Assembly (NCBI RefSeq): GCF_000959725.1
Contig: NZ_CP009323.1
Span: 1,364,001 to 1,428,000, forward strand
Direction: 5' to 3'
DNA from: Burkholderia gladioli
GTDB taxonomy: Bacteria > Pseudomonadota > Gammaproteobacteria > Burkholderiales > Burkholderiaceae
DNA: 64,000 bases
A model generated the notes under the pieces. That model had not been told where the DNA came from, searched no databases, and saw only the letters and a list, made by a program, of their open reading frames with translations. Below, one piece after another: positions 25,771 through 36,192 of the stretch. The position numbers were made by a program, and so were the translations under genes. Within the stretch, counting starts at the first letter, position 1. Each line of letters begins with the position of its first letter.

Positions 25771-27570
25771 ATGGATTCGCAGGCCAACTCGCTGATCAAT
25801 CCCGACGCGCGCAACGCCGTCGCCGGCACGCCGCCCAACGCGGCCATGGCCGCCGGTGCGCTGCCTGGCGCCGGCGCGGGCGCGGCCGGCGCGGATTTCG
25901 GGCTGGGCGGCTTCGCCGAGCGGCTGTCCGGCTTCCCGAACCTGTCGCGCATGCGCACCAACCCCAAGCTGCCGTTCGTGATCGTCACCGCGCTGGCGAT
26001 CGCGGCGATCGTCGCGCTGGTGCTCTGGAGCCGCGCCCCCGACTACAAGGTGCTCTACAGCAACCTGTCGGATCGCGACGGCGGCGCCATCATTGCTGCC
26101 CTGCAGCAATCCAATATTCCCTACCAGTTCACCGATGCCGGCGGCGCGATCCTGGTGCCCGCCAGCCTGGTGCACGAGACGCGCCTGAAACTGGCCTCGA
26201 TGGGGCTGCCCAAGGGCGGCTCGGTCGGCTTCGAGCTGATGGACAACCAGAAGTTCGGGATCAGCCAGTTCGCAGAACAGGTCAACTACCAGCGCGCGCT
26301 GGAAGGCGAGCTGGAGCGCACCATCGCCTCGATCAACGCGGTGCGCGCCGCGCGCGTGCACCTGGCGATCCCCAAGCCCTCGGTGTTCGTGCGCGAGCGC
26401 GAGGCGCCCAGCGCCTCGGTGTTCGTCGACCTGTACCCGGGCCGCGTGCTGGACGACGGCCAGGTGCTGGCGATCACGCGCATGGTCGCCTCGGGCGTGC
26501 CCGACATGCCGGCCAAGAACGTCACCATCGTCGACCAGGACGGCAACCTGCTGTCGCAGCAGCAATCGGCCGCCGGCCTCGACGCGAACCAGCTCAAGTA
26601 CGTCCAGCAGGTCGAGCGCAACACCCAGAAGCGCATCGACGCGATCCTCGCGCCGATGTTCGGCGCCGGCAACACGCGCGCCCAGGTCAGCGCCGACGTC
26701 GATTTCTCGCGCGCCGAGCAGACCTCGGAAAGCTTTTCGCCCAACGGCACCCAGCAGCAGGCCGCGATCCGCAGCCAGCAGACCTCGAGCTCGACCGAGA
26801 TGTCGCAAAGCGGCGCGGGCGGGGTGCCCGGCGCGCTGTCGAACACGCCGCCGCAGCCGGCCTCGGCGCCGATCACCGGCGCCAGCGGCGCGGCCGGCAC
26901 GCCGCCCACGCCGATCAGCGACCGCAAGGATTCGACCACCAACTACGAGCTCAACAAGACGGTCAGCCACGTCGAACAGGCCACCGGCGGCATCAAGCGC
27001 CTGTCGGTGGCGGTGGTGGTCAACAACCTGCCGGTGGCCGACGCCAAGGGCCACGTGACGATGCAGCCGCTCAGCGCCGACAAGCTGAGGCAGGTCGAGC
27101 AACTGGTGAAGGACGCGATGGGCTTCGACGCCAAGCGCGGCGACTCGGTCAACGTGGTCAACAGCCAGTTCACCGAGCTGGCCGATCCGCTGGCCGACGT
27201 GCCCTGGTGGCGCACGCCGGACATGATCGCGATGGCCAAGGACATCGCCAAGTGGCTCGGCATCGGCGTGGCCGCCGCCGCGCTGTACTTCATGTTCGTG
27301 CGCCCGGCGATGCGCCGCGCGTTCCCGCCGCCCGAGCCGGCCGCGGCCAGCGCCGGCGCGCTGCCGGGCCCGGACGAGCCCGCGCTCGACGGCCTGCCGG
27401 CGCTCGAGTCGAGCCTCGGCGCGGAGGCGTCGCCCGAGGCCGCGCTGCTCTCGTTCGAGGCGGACAAGCAACGTTACGAACGCAACCTCGACTACGCGAA
27501 GATGATCGCCCGGCAGGATCCGAAGATCGTCGCGACCGTCGTGAAGAACTGGGTGACCGATGAGCGCTGA
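25771..27570 (+). CDS. fliF: Flagellar MS-ring protein FliF
   Basis: A 599-residue inner-membrane protein with one membrane helix near residues 69-87 ([19 protein letters not shown]) and a second near the C-terminus ([15 protein letters not shown]). The ring-building motif [20 protein letters not shown] and the block [15 protein letters not shown] are present. The C-terminal cytoplasmic tail binds FliG. The low-complexity N-terminus (about 60 residues) is normal for the genus. It overlaps fliG by 11 bases and leads the rightward operon fliFGHIJK. Confidence 0.95.
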   Translation: MDSQANSLINPDARNAVAGTPPNAAMAAGALPGAGAGAAGADFGLGGFAERLSGFPNLSRMRTNPKLPFVIVTALAIAAIVALVLWSRAPDYKVLYSNLSDRDGGAIIAALQQSNIPYQFTDAGGAILVPASLVHETRLKLASMGLPKGGSVGFELMDNQKFGISQFAEQVNYQRALEGELERTIASINAVRAARVHLAIPKPSVFVREREAPSASVFVDLYPGRVLDDGQVLAITRMVASGVPDMPAKNVTIVDQDGNLLSQQQSAAGLDANQLKYVQQVERNTQKRIDAILAPMFGAGNTRAQVSADVDFSRAEQTSESFSPNGTQQQAAIRSQQTSSSTEMSQSGAGGVPGALSNTPPQPASAPITGASGAAGTPPTPISDRKDSTTNYELNKTVSHVEQATGGIKRLSVAVVVNNLPVADAKGHVTMQPLSADKLRQVEQLVKDAMGFDAKRGDSVNVVNSQFTELADPLADVPWWRTPDMIAMAKDIAKWLGIGVAAAALYFMFVRPAMRRAFPPPEPAAASAGALPGPDEPALDGLPALESSLGAEASPEAALLSFEADKQRYERNLDYAKMIARQDPKIVATVVKNWVTDER

Positions 27571-28555
27571 AGGCCTGATGAAAAGCGCGCTGCTGCTGAT
27601 GTCGATCGGCGAGGAAGAGGCGGCGCAGGTGTTCAAGTTCCTGGGCCCGCGCGAGGTCCAGAAGATCGGCCTGACCATGGCCGCGCTGAAGAACGTCACG
27701 CGCGAGCAGCTCGACGACGTGCTCAAGGAATTCGTGCAGGAGGCCGAGAAGCATTCTGCGCTGTCGCTCGATTCCGGCGAGTACATCCGCTCGGTGCTGA
27801 CCAAGGCGCTCGGCGAGGACCGCGCCGGCGCGATCATCGACCGCATCCTGCAGGGCAGCGACACCAGCGGCATCGAGGGCCTGAAGTGGATGGACTCGGG
27901 CGCGGTGGCCGAACTGATCAAGAACGAGCACCCGCAGATCATCGCCACCATCCTGGTGCACCTCGACCGCGACCAGGCCTCCGAGATCGCCTCCTGCTTC
28001 ACCGAGCGGCTGCGCAACGACGTGCTGCTGCGCATCGCCACGCTCGACGGCATCCAGCCGGCCGCGCTGCGCGAGCTCGACGAGGTGCTGACCGGCCTGC
28101 TGTCGGGCAGCGACAACCTCAAGCGCAGCCCGATGGGCGGCATCCGCACCGCCGCCGAGATCTTGAACTTCATGACCAGCTCGCACGAGGAAGCCGTGCT
28201 CGCCAACGTCAAGGCCTACGATCCGGACCTGGCGCAGAAGATCATCGACGAGATGTTCGTGTTCGAGAACCTGCTGGACCTGGAGGACCGCGCGATCCAG
28301 CTGATCCTCAAGGAAGTCGAGTCGGAAACGCTGATCGTCGCGCTCAAGGGCGCGCCGCCGCCGCTGCGCCAGAAGTTCCTGGCCAACATGTCGCAACGCG
28401 CGGCCGAGCTGCTCGCCGAGGATCTCGACGCGCGCGGCCCGGTGCGCGTCTCCGAGGTCGAGCAGCAGCAGCGCAAGATCCTGCAGATCGTGCGCACCCT
28501 GGCCGAGAACGGCCAGGTGGTGATCGGCGGCAAGGCGGAAGACGCCTATGTCTGA
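27560..28555 (+). CDS. fliG: Flagellar motor switch protein FliG
   Basis: A 331-residue switch protein. The N-domain SALLLMSIGEEEAAQVFKFL binds FliF, the middle EHPQIIATILVHLD (EHPQ motif) binds FliM, and the C-domain with MFVFENLLDLEDRAIQLILKEV interacts with the stator. The charged torque helix is intact. Its start lies inside the end of fliF and its end overlaps fliH by 8 bases, so all three are translationally coupled. Confidence 0.95.
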   Translation: MSAEGLMKSALLLMSIGEEEAAQVFKFLGPREVQKIGLTMAALKNVTREQLDDVLKEFVQEAEKHSALSLDSGEYIRSVLTKALGEDRAGAIIDRILQGSDTSGIEGLKWMDSGAVAELIKNEHPQIIATILVHLDRDQASEIASCFTERLRNDVLLRIATLDGIQPAALRELDEVLTGLLSGSDNLKRSPMGGIRTAAEILNFMTSSHEEAVLANVKAYDPDLAQKIIDEMFVFENLLDLEDRAIQLILKEVESETLIVALKGAPPPLRQKFLANMSQRAAELLAEDLDARGPVRVSEVEQQQRKILQIVRTLAENGQVVIGGKAEDAYV

Positions 28556-29231
28556 GCGTGCTCGCGGCGCGGCCTCGATGACCGCCTACCAGCGGTGGGA
28601 GATGGCCTCGTTCGATCCGAAGCCGCCCGCGCCGCCCGTCGGGGACGACGGCGAGGCGGCGGCCGCCGCGCTGGCCGCCGAACTGCAGCGGGTGCGCGAT
28701 GCCGCCCATGCCGAAGGCATGGCCAGCGGCCAGGCCGAGGGCCACGCGCTGGGCTACCGCGCCGGCCACGACAGCGGCTACGCCGAGGGGCTCGAGGCCG
28801 GGCGCGCCGAGATGCGCGTCGAGGCCGGGCACTTCGCGGCGCTGGCGCGCGGCTTCGACGAGGCGCTGCACGGCGCGCGCGACACGCTGGCCGACCAGCT
28901 CGCCCAGCTCGCGCTCGACATCGCCCAGCAGGTGGTGCGCCAGCACGTGCAGCTGGACCCCGGCACCGTGCTGGCCGCCGCGCGCGAGGCGCTGGCCGCC
29001 GAGCCGGCCCTCTCCGGCGCGCCGCAACTGGTGGTGAGCCCCGCCGACCTGCCGGTGGTGGAGGCCTACCTGCAGGAAGAACTCGACGCGCTGGGCTGGA
29101 GCGTGCGCACCGACCCGGCCATCGAGCGCGGCGGCTGCCGCGCCCAGGCCGCCTCGGGCGAGATCGACGCGACCCTGCCCACGCGCTGGGAGCGCGTGGC
29201 CGCCGCGCTCGGCCGTTCGAGCGAGTGGTGA
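28548..29231 (+). CDS. fliH: Flagellar assembly protein FliH
   Basis: A 227-residue regulator of the FliI ATPase. It has the Gly-rich repeat region typical of FliH ([22 protein letters not shown], GxxxG-like spacing) followed by helices with [18 protein letters not shown] and the C-terminal domain (DAALEREGCRAQ-like: [12 protein letters not shown]). It holds FliI in an inactive dimer until it reaches the export gate. It overlaps fliG and lies 4 bases before fliI. Confidence 0.9.
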   Translation: MSERARGAASMTAYQRWEMASFDPKPPAPPVGDDGEAAAAALAAELQRVRDAAHAEGMASGQAEGHALGYRAGHDSGYAEGLEAGRAEMRVEAGHFAALARGFDEALHGARDTLADQLAQLALDIAQQVVRQHVQLDPGTVLAAAREALAAEPALSGAPQLVVSPADLPVVEAYLQEELDALGWSVRTDPAIERGGCRAQAASGEIDATLPTRWERVAAALGRSSEW

Positions 29232-29235
29232 AACC

Positions 29236-30666
29236 ATGAGCCGCGCGCCCGACCTCCTGCTCGACGACGCGGCGCCCGCCGTGTCGAACCCGCATCTGGC
29301 GCACTGGCTGGAGCAGCTCGGCGCGCTGCGCGAACGCAGCGCCCGCGCGCTGCCGCTGCGCCCCTGCGGGCGCCTCACGCGCGCCGCCGGCCTGGTGCTG
29401 GAAGCCACCGGGCTGCGCCTGTCGGTGGGCGCCGAATGCACCATCGAACTGCCGCCCGGCAGCACCCTGCCGGTGGCCGAGGCCGAGGTGGTCGGCTTCG
29501 CCGGCGAACGCCTGTTCCTGATGCCGACCACCGAGGTGGCCGGGGTGCTGCCCGGCGCGCGCGTCTGGCCGCTGGAACGCGCGCCGATCGCCGATCCGCT
29601 GGCCGGCGCCAAGCGCCTGCCGGTCGGCTGGCAGATGCTGGGCCGCGTGGTGGACGCCTCGGGCCGCCCGCTCGACCGGCTCGGCCCGCTCGCCTCGGAA
29701 CTCGACGCGCCGCTGTCGGCGCCGACCATCAACCCGCTGGAGCGCGAGCCGATCCATCACGTGCTCGATGTCGGCGTGCGCGCCATCAACGCGCTGCTGA
29801 CGGTGGGGCGCGGCCAGCGCATGGGCCTGTTCGCCGGTTCGGGCGTGGGCAAGTCGGTGCTGCTCGGCACCATGGCGCGCTACACCAGCGCCGAGGTGAT
29901 CGTGATCGGCCTGATCGGCGAGCGCGGCCGCGAAGTGAAGGAATTCATCGAGCAGATCCTCGGCGAGGACGGCCTGGCGCGCTCGGTGGTGGTGGCCGCG
30001 CCGGCCGACGTGTCGCCGCTGCTGCGCATGCAGGGCGCCGCCTACGCGACCTCGCTGGCCGAATACTTCCGCGACCAGGGCAAGCACGTGCTGCTGCTGA
30101 TGGATTCGCTCACGCGCTACGCGATGGCGCAGCGCGAGATCGCGCTGGCGATCGGCGAACCGCCGGCCACCAAGGGTTATCCGCCCTCGGTGTTCGCCAA
30201 GCTGCCGGCACTGGTGGAGCGCACCGGCAACGGCCCGGAAGGCGGCGGCTCGATCACCGCCTTCTACACGGTGCTGACCGAGGGCGACGACCAGCAGGAC
30301 CCGATCGCCGATTCGGCGCGCGCGATCCTGGACGGCCATATCGTGTTGTCGCGCCAGTTGGCCGAGGCCGGCCACTATCCCGCGATCGACATCGAGCAGT
30401 CGATCAGCCGCGCCATGACCTCGCTGATCGACGAGCGCCATCTCGATCGCGTGCGCCGCTTCAAGCAGATGCTCTCGCGCTACCAGCGCAATCGCGACCT
30501 GATCGCGGTGGGCGCCTACGCGGCCGGGCGCGATGCCCAGCTCGACCGCGCCATCGCGCTCTACCCGCGCATCGAGGCCTTCCTGCAGCAGGGCTTTCGC
30601 GAATGCGCGCCGTTCGAGTCCTGCCTGGCCGGGCTCGACGCGCTGTTCCAATACGAAGGAGGCTGA
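29236..30666 (+). CDS. fliI: Flagellum-specific ATPase FliI
   Basis: A 476-residue type III export ATPase related to F1-beta. Walker A (AGSGVGKS) is at 200-207, Walker B in [18 protein letters not shown], and family blocks [30 protein letters not shown] and [24 protein letters not shown] text follow. It energises unfolding and export of flagellar substrates at the cytoplasmic gate. fliJ follows after 2 bases. Confidence 0.95.
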   Translation: MSRAPDLLLDDAAPAVSNPHLAHWLEQLGALRERSARALPLRPCGRLTRAAGLVLEATGLRLSVGAECTIELPPGSTLPVAEAEVVGFAGERLFLMPTTEVAGVLPGARVWPLERAPIADPLAGAKRLPVGWQMLGRVVDASGRPLDRLGPLASELDAPLSAPTINPLEREPIHHVLDVGVRAINALLTVGRGQRMGLFAGSGVGKSVLLGTMARYTSAEVIVIGLIGERGREVKEFIEQILGEDGLARSVVVAAPADVSPLLRMQGAAYATSLAEYFRDQGKHVLLLMDSLTRYAMAQREIALAIGEPPATKGYPPSVFAKLPALVERTGNGPEGGGSITAFYTVLTEGDDQQDPIADSARAILDGHIVLSRQLAEAGHYPAIDIEQSISRAMTSLIDERHLDRVRRFKQMLSRYQRNRDLIAVGAYAAGRDAQLDRAIALYPRIEAFLQQGFRECAPFESCLAGLDALFQYEGG

Positions 30667-30668
30667 GC

Positions 30669-31130
30669 ATGGCCGCGACGTTCCCGCTGCAGATCCTGCT
30701 CGATCGCGCGCAGGAAGACCTCGACAACGCCACCCGGGCGCTCGGCCACGCGCAGCGCGAGCGCGGCTCGGCGCAGGACCAGCTCGACGCGCTGCTGCGC
30801 TACCGCGACGAATACCACGCGCGTTTCGCGCTGGACGCCCAGGCCGGCATGCCGGCCGGCAGCATGCGCAACTTCCAGTCCTTCATCGACACGCTGGACG
30901 CGGCGATCGGCCAGCAGCGGCGCATCGTGGCCGCCGCCGAGGCGCGCGTGGACGCGGCCCGCCCAGAATGGCAGGCGCGCAAGCGCACCCTGGGTTCCTA
31001 CGAAATCCTGCAGAAACGCGGCCTCGCGCAGGATCAGCAACGTGCCGCGAAACGCGAGCAGCGCGACGCCGACGAACATGCGGCGAAGGTGCTGCGCATG
31101 CGCGCCGACCCGGCGCATCCCTCCAAGTAA
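30669..31130 (+). CDS. fliJ: Flagellar export protein FliJ
   Basis: A 153-residue, strongly helical protein that begins MAATFPLQILLDRAQEDLDNA and forms a two-helix coiled coil, as expected of FliJ. FliJ sits in the centre of the FliI ring and recycles export chaperones. Gene position between fliI and fliK supports the call. The start is 2 bases after the fliI stop. Confidence 0.88.
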   Translation: MAATFPLQILLDRAQEDLDNATRALGHAQRERGSAQDQLDALLRYRDEYHARFALDAQAGMPAGSMRNFQSFIDTLDAAIGQQRRIVAAAEARVDAARPEWQARKRTLGSYEILQKRGLAQDQQRAAKREQRDADEHAAKVLRMRADPAHPSK

Positions 31131-31148
31131 CCCGATCGAGACACCGCC

Positions 31149-32537
31149 ATGCCCGCCCTCTCCCTGACCGCATCGCTGCTCGACGCCGCCACCGCCGCCA
31201 ACCAGGCCGGCTCCGGCTCGCGGTCGAACGATGCCGCCGGCGCGTCCTCGTCGACGCCGTTCTCGCAGACCCTGCAGCAGAGCGTGGCGAACCAGCAGCC
31301 CCAGCCCCAGCCGAAACCGGCGGCGGCGACGACGACGGCCGCCACCGATCCGTCCTCGGGCGACGGCAAGGTGCGCGGGCATCACGGCGGACACAAGCAC
31401 GCGGACGGCAGCGACGATGCGGACGACGGCCAGGATGCGCAAACCGCGGCCACGCCGGCCGACGCCGCCGCGCTGGCTGCGGCTGCCGCCGTGCAGGCGC
31501 AGTTGCAGGCGCGCCAGGACGCGGCCGGCGGCAGCGGCGACGGGGCCGCCGACGCGGCCGCGCGAGCGCTGGCCGCCGCCAATGCGAACGGCACCGCCAA
31601 TACCGGCGCGGCCGATGCGAAGGCCGATGCCGCCGCGCAACTTGCCGCCAATGCCGCGGCGAACGCGGCGGCCGCCGGCGCGGGCACCGGCAATTCGGTC
31701 AGCGACGCGCTGCATGCCGCGCTCGACCGCCTCACCAACGGCGGCGTGGGCGCCGCGGCGATTCCCTCGGGCCGCGCAGGCTCGGCCGGCGGCGAGGCCG
31801 GCGCGCACCTGGCCAGTGCCGGCGCGGCCGCCGGCAGCGCGATCGCGCATGGCGCCGCCGAGCGCAATCCGAATGCCGCGATCTCGTCCTCGGAATTCTC
31901 GAGCGCGATGAGCGCCGCCACCGCTTCGGCCGGCACCGGTCAGCATGGCGACGCGGCCGCCGTCGCGCAGCCGGACCAGAGCGCGCTGCAGGCCACGCTG
32001 GCCGCGGCCGCGCAGCAGGGCTCGCCGCTCGCCCAGGCCGGCACCGCGACCACCGCCGGCGCGGCCGCCGCCGAGGCCATCCTGGCACCGCTCGTCGGCT
32101 CGCAGGAATGGGGCGACGCCTTCAGCCAGAAGGTGGTGTTCCTCTCGAACGCGCATCAGCAGACCGCCGAGCTGTCGCTGAACCCGCCCGACCTCGGCCC
32201 GCTGCAGGTGGTACTGCGCGTGGCCGACAATCACGCCCACGCGCTGTTCGTCTCGCAGCATCCGCAGGTGCGCGAGGCGGTCGAGGCCGCGCTGCCGAAG
32301 CTGCGCGAGGCGATGGAATCGGGCGGCCTGAGCCTGGGCAGCGCCAACGTCAGCGACGGCGGCGGCGGATTCGCGCAGCAGAACGCGCAACAGCAATCCT
32401 CGGGCGCAGCCGGGACGCGACGCGCGGGCGCCGCGTACGGCGCGTCGTCGGGCGGCGACGCGCTCGCCGGACCCGCAGGCCCGACGTCCAGCGTCGCGAC
32501 GCAGCAGCGCGTCGGGATGGTCGATACCTTCGCGTAA
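31149..32537 (+). CDS. fliK: Flagellar hook-length control protein FliK
   Basis: A 462-residue protein. About 300 N-terminal residues are Ala/Gly/Asp-rich low complexity (the ruler), and the conserved C-domain WGDAFSQKVVFLSNAHQQTAELSLNPPDLGPLQVVLRV is followed by LPKLREAMESGGLSLGSANV. This is the canonical copy, at the end of the fliF-K operon. Its C-domain differs markedly from the second FliK-like protein at 22708-24159. It is exported and sets hook length through FlhB. Confidence 0.9.
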   Translation: MPALSLTASLLDAATAANQAGSGSRSNDAAGASSSTPFSQTLQQSVANQQPQPQPKPAAATTTAATDPSSGDGKVRGHHGGHKHADGSDDADDGQDAQTAATPADAAALAAAAAVQAQLQARQDAAGGSGDGAADAAARALAAANANGTANTGAADAKADAAAQLAANAAANAAAAGAGTGNSVSDALHAALDRLTNGGVGAAAIPSGRAGSAGGEAGAHLASAGAAAGSAIAHGAAERNPNAAISSSEFSSAMSAATASAGTGQHGDAAAVAQPDQSALQATLAAAAQQGSPLAQAGTATTAGAAAAEAILAPLVGSQEWGDAFSQKVVFLSNAHQQTAELSLNPPDLGPLQVVLRVADNHAHALFVSQHPQVREAVEAALPKLREAMESGGLSLGSANVSDGGGGFAQQNAQQQSSGAAGTRRAGAAYGASSGGDALAGPAGPTSSVATQQRVGMVDTFA

Positions 32538-32570
32538 GCGCCTCCGCCCGGTTTCCTCTCGCTCGGGCGC

Positions 32571-34262
32571 TCAGTTGCCGGCGGCGGCGCGAACCGCGGC
32601 CGGCGCCTGCGCCTGCATCGTTCCGGCGATCGTCGTCGACACCACCCCGAGCGGCGCCGAGCCGCTCCGGCGCGCGGCCGCGATGAACTCCGCGGCGCGC
32701 TCGCCGATCATCACCGAAGGCGCGTTGGTGTTGCCGCCGATCAGGGTCGGCATCACCGAGGCGTCGACCACCCGCAAACCTTCCACGCCACGCACGCGCA
32801 ACTGCGTATCGACCACCGCGCGCGCATCGCTGCCCATCCGGCAGGTGCCGACCGGGTGGTAGATGGTGTCGGCGCGCTCGACGATGGTGGCGCGCAGCCT
32901 TGCATCGTCGTCCGAAGGATCGGTGTAGAGCTCGCGCCCGCCTTGCGAGGCCAGCGGCTCGGCGGCGAGGATCCGCCGCATCGCCTTGGCCCCCGTCATC
33001 AGCAGGTCCAGGTCGCGCTCGTCGCTGAAGAAGCGCGGGTCGATCAGCGGCGCCTCGCGCGCATCGCCGCTCGCCAGCTCGACCGTGCCGCGGCTCTTGG
33101 GGCGCAGCGCGCAGACGTGCAGCGAGTAACCGAAGCCCCAGTGCATGTGGCGGTTGTGATCGTCGACCAGCGCGGTGCAGAAATGCAGCTGCAGGTCGGG
33201 GCGATCGAGCCCCGGCTCGCTCTTGAGGAAGCCGCCCGCCTCGGCCACGTTGCTCGACATCATGCCGTCGCGCTTCGAGAACCAGCGCAGCAGTTGCGGC
33301 GTCATCTTGGCCAGGCCGCGCAGGCAGATGCCCACCAGCTCCGAGGAATCGACGCGCTTGTTGATGATGAAGTCGATATGGTCGATCAGGTTGCGGCCGA
33401 CCTCGGGCGCGTCGTGCAGCACCTCGATGCCGTGGCGGCGCAGTTGCTCGGCCGGGCCGATCCCCGAGCACATCAGCAGTTGCGGCGAGTTGAACGCGCC
33501 GGCCGCGACGATCACCTCGGCGCGCGCGCCGATCGTCTCGAGCTTGCCGCCGCGTCGCGCCAGCGTCACGCCGTTCGCGCGGCGGCCCTCGAAGCCGATG
33601 CGCAGCACGGTCGCGTCGGTGATGATGTCGAGATTGGCGCGTGGCTGGTCGTAGAGATAAGCGCGCGCCACGCTGCAGCGCGCGCCGTCGCGATGCGTGA
33701 CCTGGTAGAAGCCGACACCTTCCTGCTCGGCGCCGTTGAAGTCGTCGTTGAGCGGATATCCGGCCGCGTGTGCGGCATCGATGAATCGTTGTGCGAAGGG
33801 ATTCCGGAATCGCAGGTCGGATACCGTCAGCGGGCCGTCGGCGCCATGCCACTCGTTCGCGCCGCGCTGGTTGCCCTCGGCGCGCCGGAAATACGGCAGC
33901 ACGTCGCGCCAGCCCCAGCCGTGGCAGCCCAGCGTTTCCCATTCGTCGTAGTCGAGCGGATGGCCGCGTGTGTAGATCATCGCGTTGATCGCGCTCGAGC
34001 CGCCCAGCCCGCGCCCGCGCGGCTGGTAACCGCGCCGCCCGCCCAGCCCGGCCTGCGGCACCGTCTCATAGCCGTAGTTGGTGCCGATCCTGTACGGCAC
34101 CAGCGCGGCGATGCCGACCGGCATGTTGACCAGCAGGTTGCGCTGGTTGCTGCCGCCGGCCTCGATCAGGGCGATGCTGGCGTCGGGACAGGCGTCGGCC
34201 AGGCGCGCCGCGAGGCTCGCGCCGCCCGATCCGCCGCCGACGATCAGATAGTCGTACTGCAT
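32571..34262 (-). CDS. GMC-family FAD oxidoreductase (choline dehydrogenase-like)
   Basis: A 563-residue glucose-methanol-choline oxidoreductase. The FAD motif DYLIVGGGSGGASLAARL is at the N-terminus. GLGGSSAINAMIYTRG, the catalytic IYHPVGTCRMG (His) and the C-terminal GGNTNAPSVMIGERAAEFI are all intact. It oxidises an alcohol to the aldehyde with FAD, passing electrons to the respiratory chain. It is not recognisably BetA: no betaine genes are adjacent. It diverges from an AidB-like/aldehyde dehydrogenase operon, which suggests an alcohol-catabolic set. AAGGAG precedes the start. Confidence 0.87.
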   Translation of the reverse strand: MQYDYLIVGGGSGGASLAARLADACPDASIALIEAGGSNQRNLLVNMPVGIAALVPYRIGTNYGYETVPQAGLGGRRGYQPRGRGLGGSSAINAMIYTRGHPLDYDEWETLGCHGWGWRDVLPYFRRAEGNQRGANEWHGADGPLTVSDLRFRNPFAQRFIDAAHAAGYPLNDDFNGAEQEGVGFYQVTHRDGARCSVARAYLYDQPRANLDIITDATVLRIGFEGRRANGVTLARRGGKLETIGARAEVIVAAGAFNSPQLLMCSGIGPAEQLRRHGIEVLHDAPEVGRNLIDHIDFIINKRVDSSELVGICLRGLAKMTPQLLRWFSKRDGMMSSNVAEAGGFLKSEPGLDRPDLQLHFCTALVDDHNRHMHWGFGYSLHVCALRPKSRGTVELASGDAREAPLIDPRFFSDERDLDLLMTGAKAMRRILAAEPLASQGGRELYTDPSDDDARLRATIVERADTIYHPVGTCRMGSDARAVVDTQLRVRGVEGLRVVDASVMPTLIGGNTNAPSVMIGERAAEFIAAARRSGSAPLGVVSTTIAGTMQAQAPAAVRAAAGN

Positions 34263-34482
34263 GTCATGTCTCCTTCATGTCATGGTCAGCGACCCGTGCC
34301 GATGCGCATCCAGCACTTGTAATGTTCGCGCATTGTAGGAACGCGGCGCGCGCCGCGGCGCATCGAATCAAGAGCGATTCCTCTAAACGGGGCCGCCGTC
34401 CGGCCTTAAGATGGCCGGATTCGCCTCGCGCGGCAGCGAGCGACGCCAAGCCGTCGCCGGCCGCGAAATGGGAGACACAGGC

Positions 34483-36156
34483 ATGGATCAGCACGTTCCG
34501 GCGGCGACGCATCGCGTCACCAATCAGGCCCCGCCGCTCACCGACTACAACGCGTTTGAAACCGACCTCGCGCTCGCGGCCGCCGTCGAGCGGCACGGCG
34601 CGGGCTGGCATCAAACGGCGCTCTCGCGGCACGGCGCGGCGCTCACCACCGCCGACACGCTGGCACTGGCCGAACTCGCCAATCGTCATACGCCCGAGCT
34701 GTCGACCCACAGCGCGCGCGGCGAGCGCATCGACGCGCTCGAATTCCACCCGAGCTGGCACCAGTTGCTGGCCCTGTTGCGCGGCGAGGGCCTGCATGCG
34801 CTGCCCTTCGCCGAGCCGCGCGCCGGCGCGATGGCCGCGCGCTGCGCCGGCTACTTCCTGCACGCCCAGCTCGAATCGGGCTCGCTGTGCCCGCTGACCA
34901 TGACCTTCGCGAGCATCCCCGTGCTCAAAAAGGAACCGGCCCTATTCGAGACGCTGCGCGAGCGGCTCTATACGCGCGAGCACGACCCGCGCGACATCCC
35001 GCTGGCGGGTAAGCGCTCGATGATGATCGGCATGGGCATGACCGAGAAGCAGGGCGGCTCGGACGTGCGCAGCAACGAAACGCGCGCCTGGCCGCTCGGC
35101 GCGGGCGGGCGCGGCCAGCCCTATCGCCTGGTCGGCCACAAGTGGTTCTTCTCCGCGCCGCAATGCGATGCGCACCTGGTGCTGGCGCGCACCGACGAGC
35201 ACGCCGGCATTTCCTGCTTCTACGTGCCGCGCTTCTCGCCCGACGGCAGCAAGAACGCGGTGCAGGTGCAGCGCCTCAAGGACAAGCTCGGCAACCGCTC
35301 GAATGCGAGCAGCGAGGTGGAATTCCTCGATGCCTACGGCGTGATGGTCGGCGAGGAAGGCCGCGGCGTGCCGACCATCATCGAGATGGCGAACATGACG
35401 CGGCTCGACTGCGTGATCGGCAGCGCCGCGCTGATGCGGGCCGCGCTGGTGCAGGCGATCCATCACGCGCGGCACCGCAGCGCCTTCGGCCGACTGCTGG
35501 CCGAGCAGCCGCTGATGCGCAACGTGCTGGCGGACCTCGCGATCGAATCGGAGGCGGCCACCATGCTGTTCATGCGCCTGGCCGACGCGGTCGAGCACGA
35601 CGACGGCAGCTCGGCCGAGGCGCGCGGCTGGCGCCGCATCGTCACGCCGGCCGCCAAGTTCTGGGTCTGCAAGCGTGCGCTCGAATTCACCGGCGAGGCC
35701 ATGGAAGTGTGGGGCGGCAACGGCTACGTCGAGACCGGGCCGATGGCGCGCTTCTATCGCGAGGCGCCGGTCAACTCGATCTGGGAAGGCTCGGGCAACG
35801 TGATGTGCCTGGACGTGCTGCGCGCCGTCGAGCGCGAGCCCGAATCGGCCGCGGCCCTGGTCGCCGCCTGGCGCGAGGCCGCCGCCGGGCATCCCGAGCT
35901 GCTGCGCGCGATCGACCAGTTGCTCGATGCCTTCGCGCTGCCGGCCGAGGAACGCGAAGCCTCGGCGCGCCGCATCGCGCAACGCATCGCGCTGATCGCG
36001 CAGGCCTCGCTGCTGATCCGCCACGCACCGGTCGCGATGGCCGATGCCTTCATCGCGACGCGCCTGGGCGCCGCGAGCCACGACACGGGACGCGTCTACG
36101 GCACGCTGCCCGCCTTCGACCACGGCGCGCTTCTCTCGCGCGCGTTCCCGGCCTGA
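34483..36156 (+). CDS. AidB-like acyl-CoA dehydrogenase
   Basis: A 557-residue flavoprotein of the acyl-CoA dehydrogenase superfamily, AidB branch. The N-terminal extension NQAPPLTDYNAFETD, the flavin-site block MGMTEKQGGSDVRSNETRA, GHKWFFSAPQCDAHLVLART and the C-terminal EVWGGNGYVETGPMARFYREAPVNSIWEGSGNV-type region match AidB. E. coli AidB binds DNA and is part of the alkylation response; many homologues are catabolic. The start at 34483 follows GGGAGAC. The upstream frame is spurious. The gene leads an operon with an aldehyde dehydrogenase 36 bases downstream. Confidence 0.85.
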   Translation: MDQHVPAATHRVTNQAPPLTDYNAFETDLALAAAVERHGAGWHQTALSRHGAALTTADTLALAELANRHTPELSTHSARGERIDALEFHPSWHQLLALLRGEGLHALPFAEPRAGAMAARCAGYFLHAQLESGSLCPLTMTFASIPVLKKEPALFETLRERLYTREHDPRDIPLAGKRSMMIGMGMTEKQGGSDVRSNETRAWPLGAGGRGQPYRLVGHKWFFSAPQCDAHLVLARTDEHAGISCFYVPRFSPDGSKNAVQVQRLKDKLGNRSNASSEVEFLDAYGVMVGEEGRGVPTIIEMANMTRLDCVIGSAALMRAALVQAIHHARHRSAFGRLLAEQPLMRNVLADLAIESEAATMLFMRLADAVEHDDGSSAEARGWRRIVTPAAKFWVCKRALEFTGEAMEVWGGNGYVETGPMARFYREAPVNSIWEGSGNVMCLDVLRAVEREPESAAALVAAWREAAAGHPELLRAIDQLLDAFALPAEEREASARRIAQRIALIAQASLLIRHAPVAMADAFIATRLGAASHDTGRVYGTLPAFDHGALLSRAFPA

Positions 36157-36192
36157 CGTTCGGCCGCCAGCCTGCCTGCCAAGGAGCAGACG

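Noticed and set aside
25105..28212. Very long open frame on the minus strand across fliE, fliF and fliG
   Set aside because: It is antisense to clearly recognisable flagellar genes, and its translation lacks family motifs; high GC removes stop codons from shadow frames.
32571..34262. Choline dehydrogenase BetA
   Set aside because: The GMC fold fits, but betaine aldehyde dehydrogenase, BetI and choline transport genes are absent; a generic GMC call is safer.
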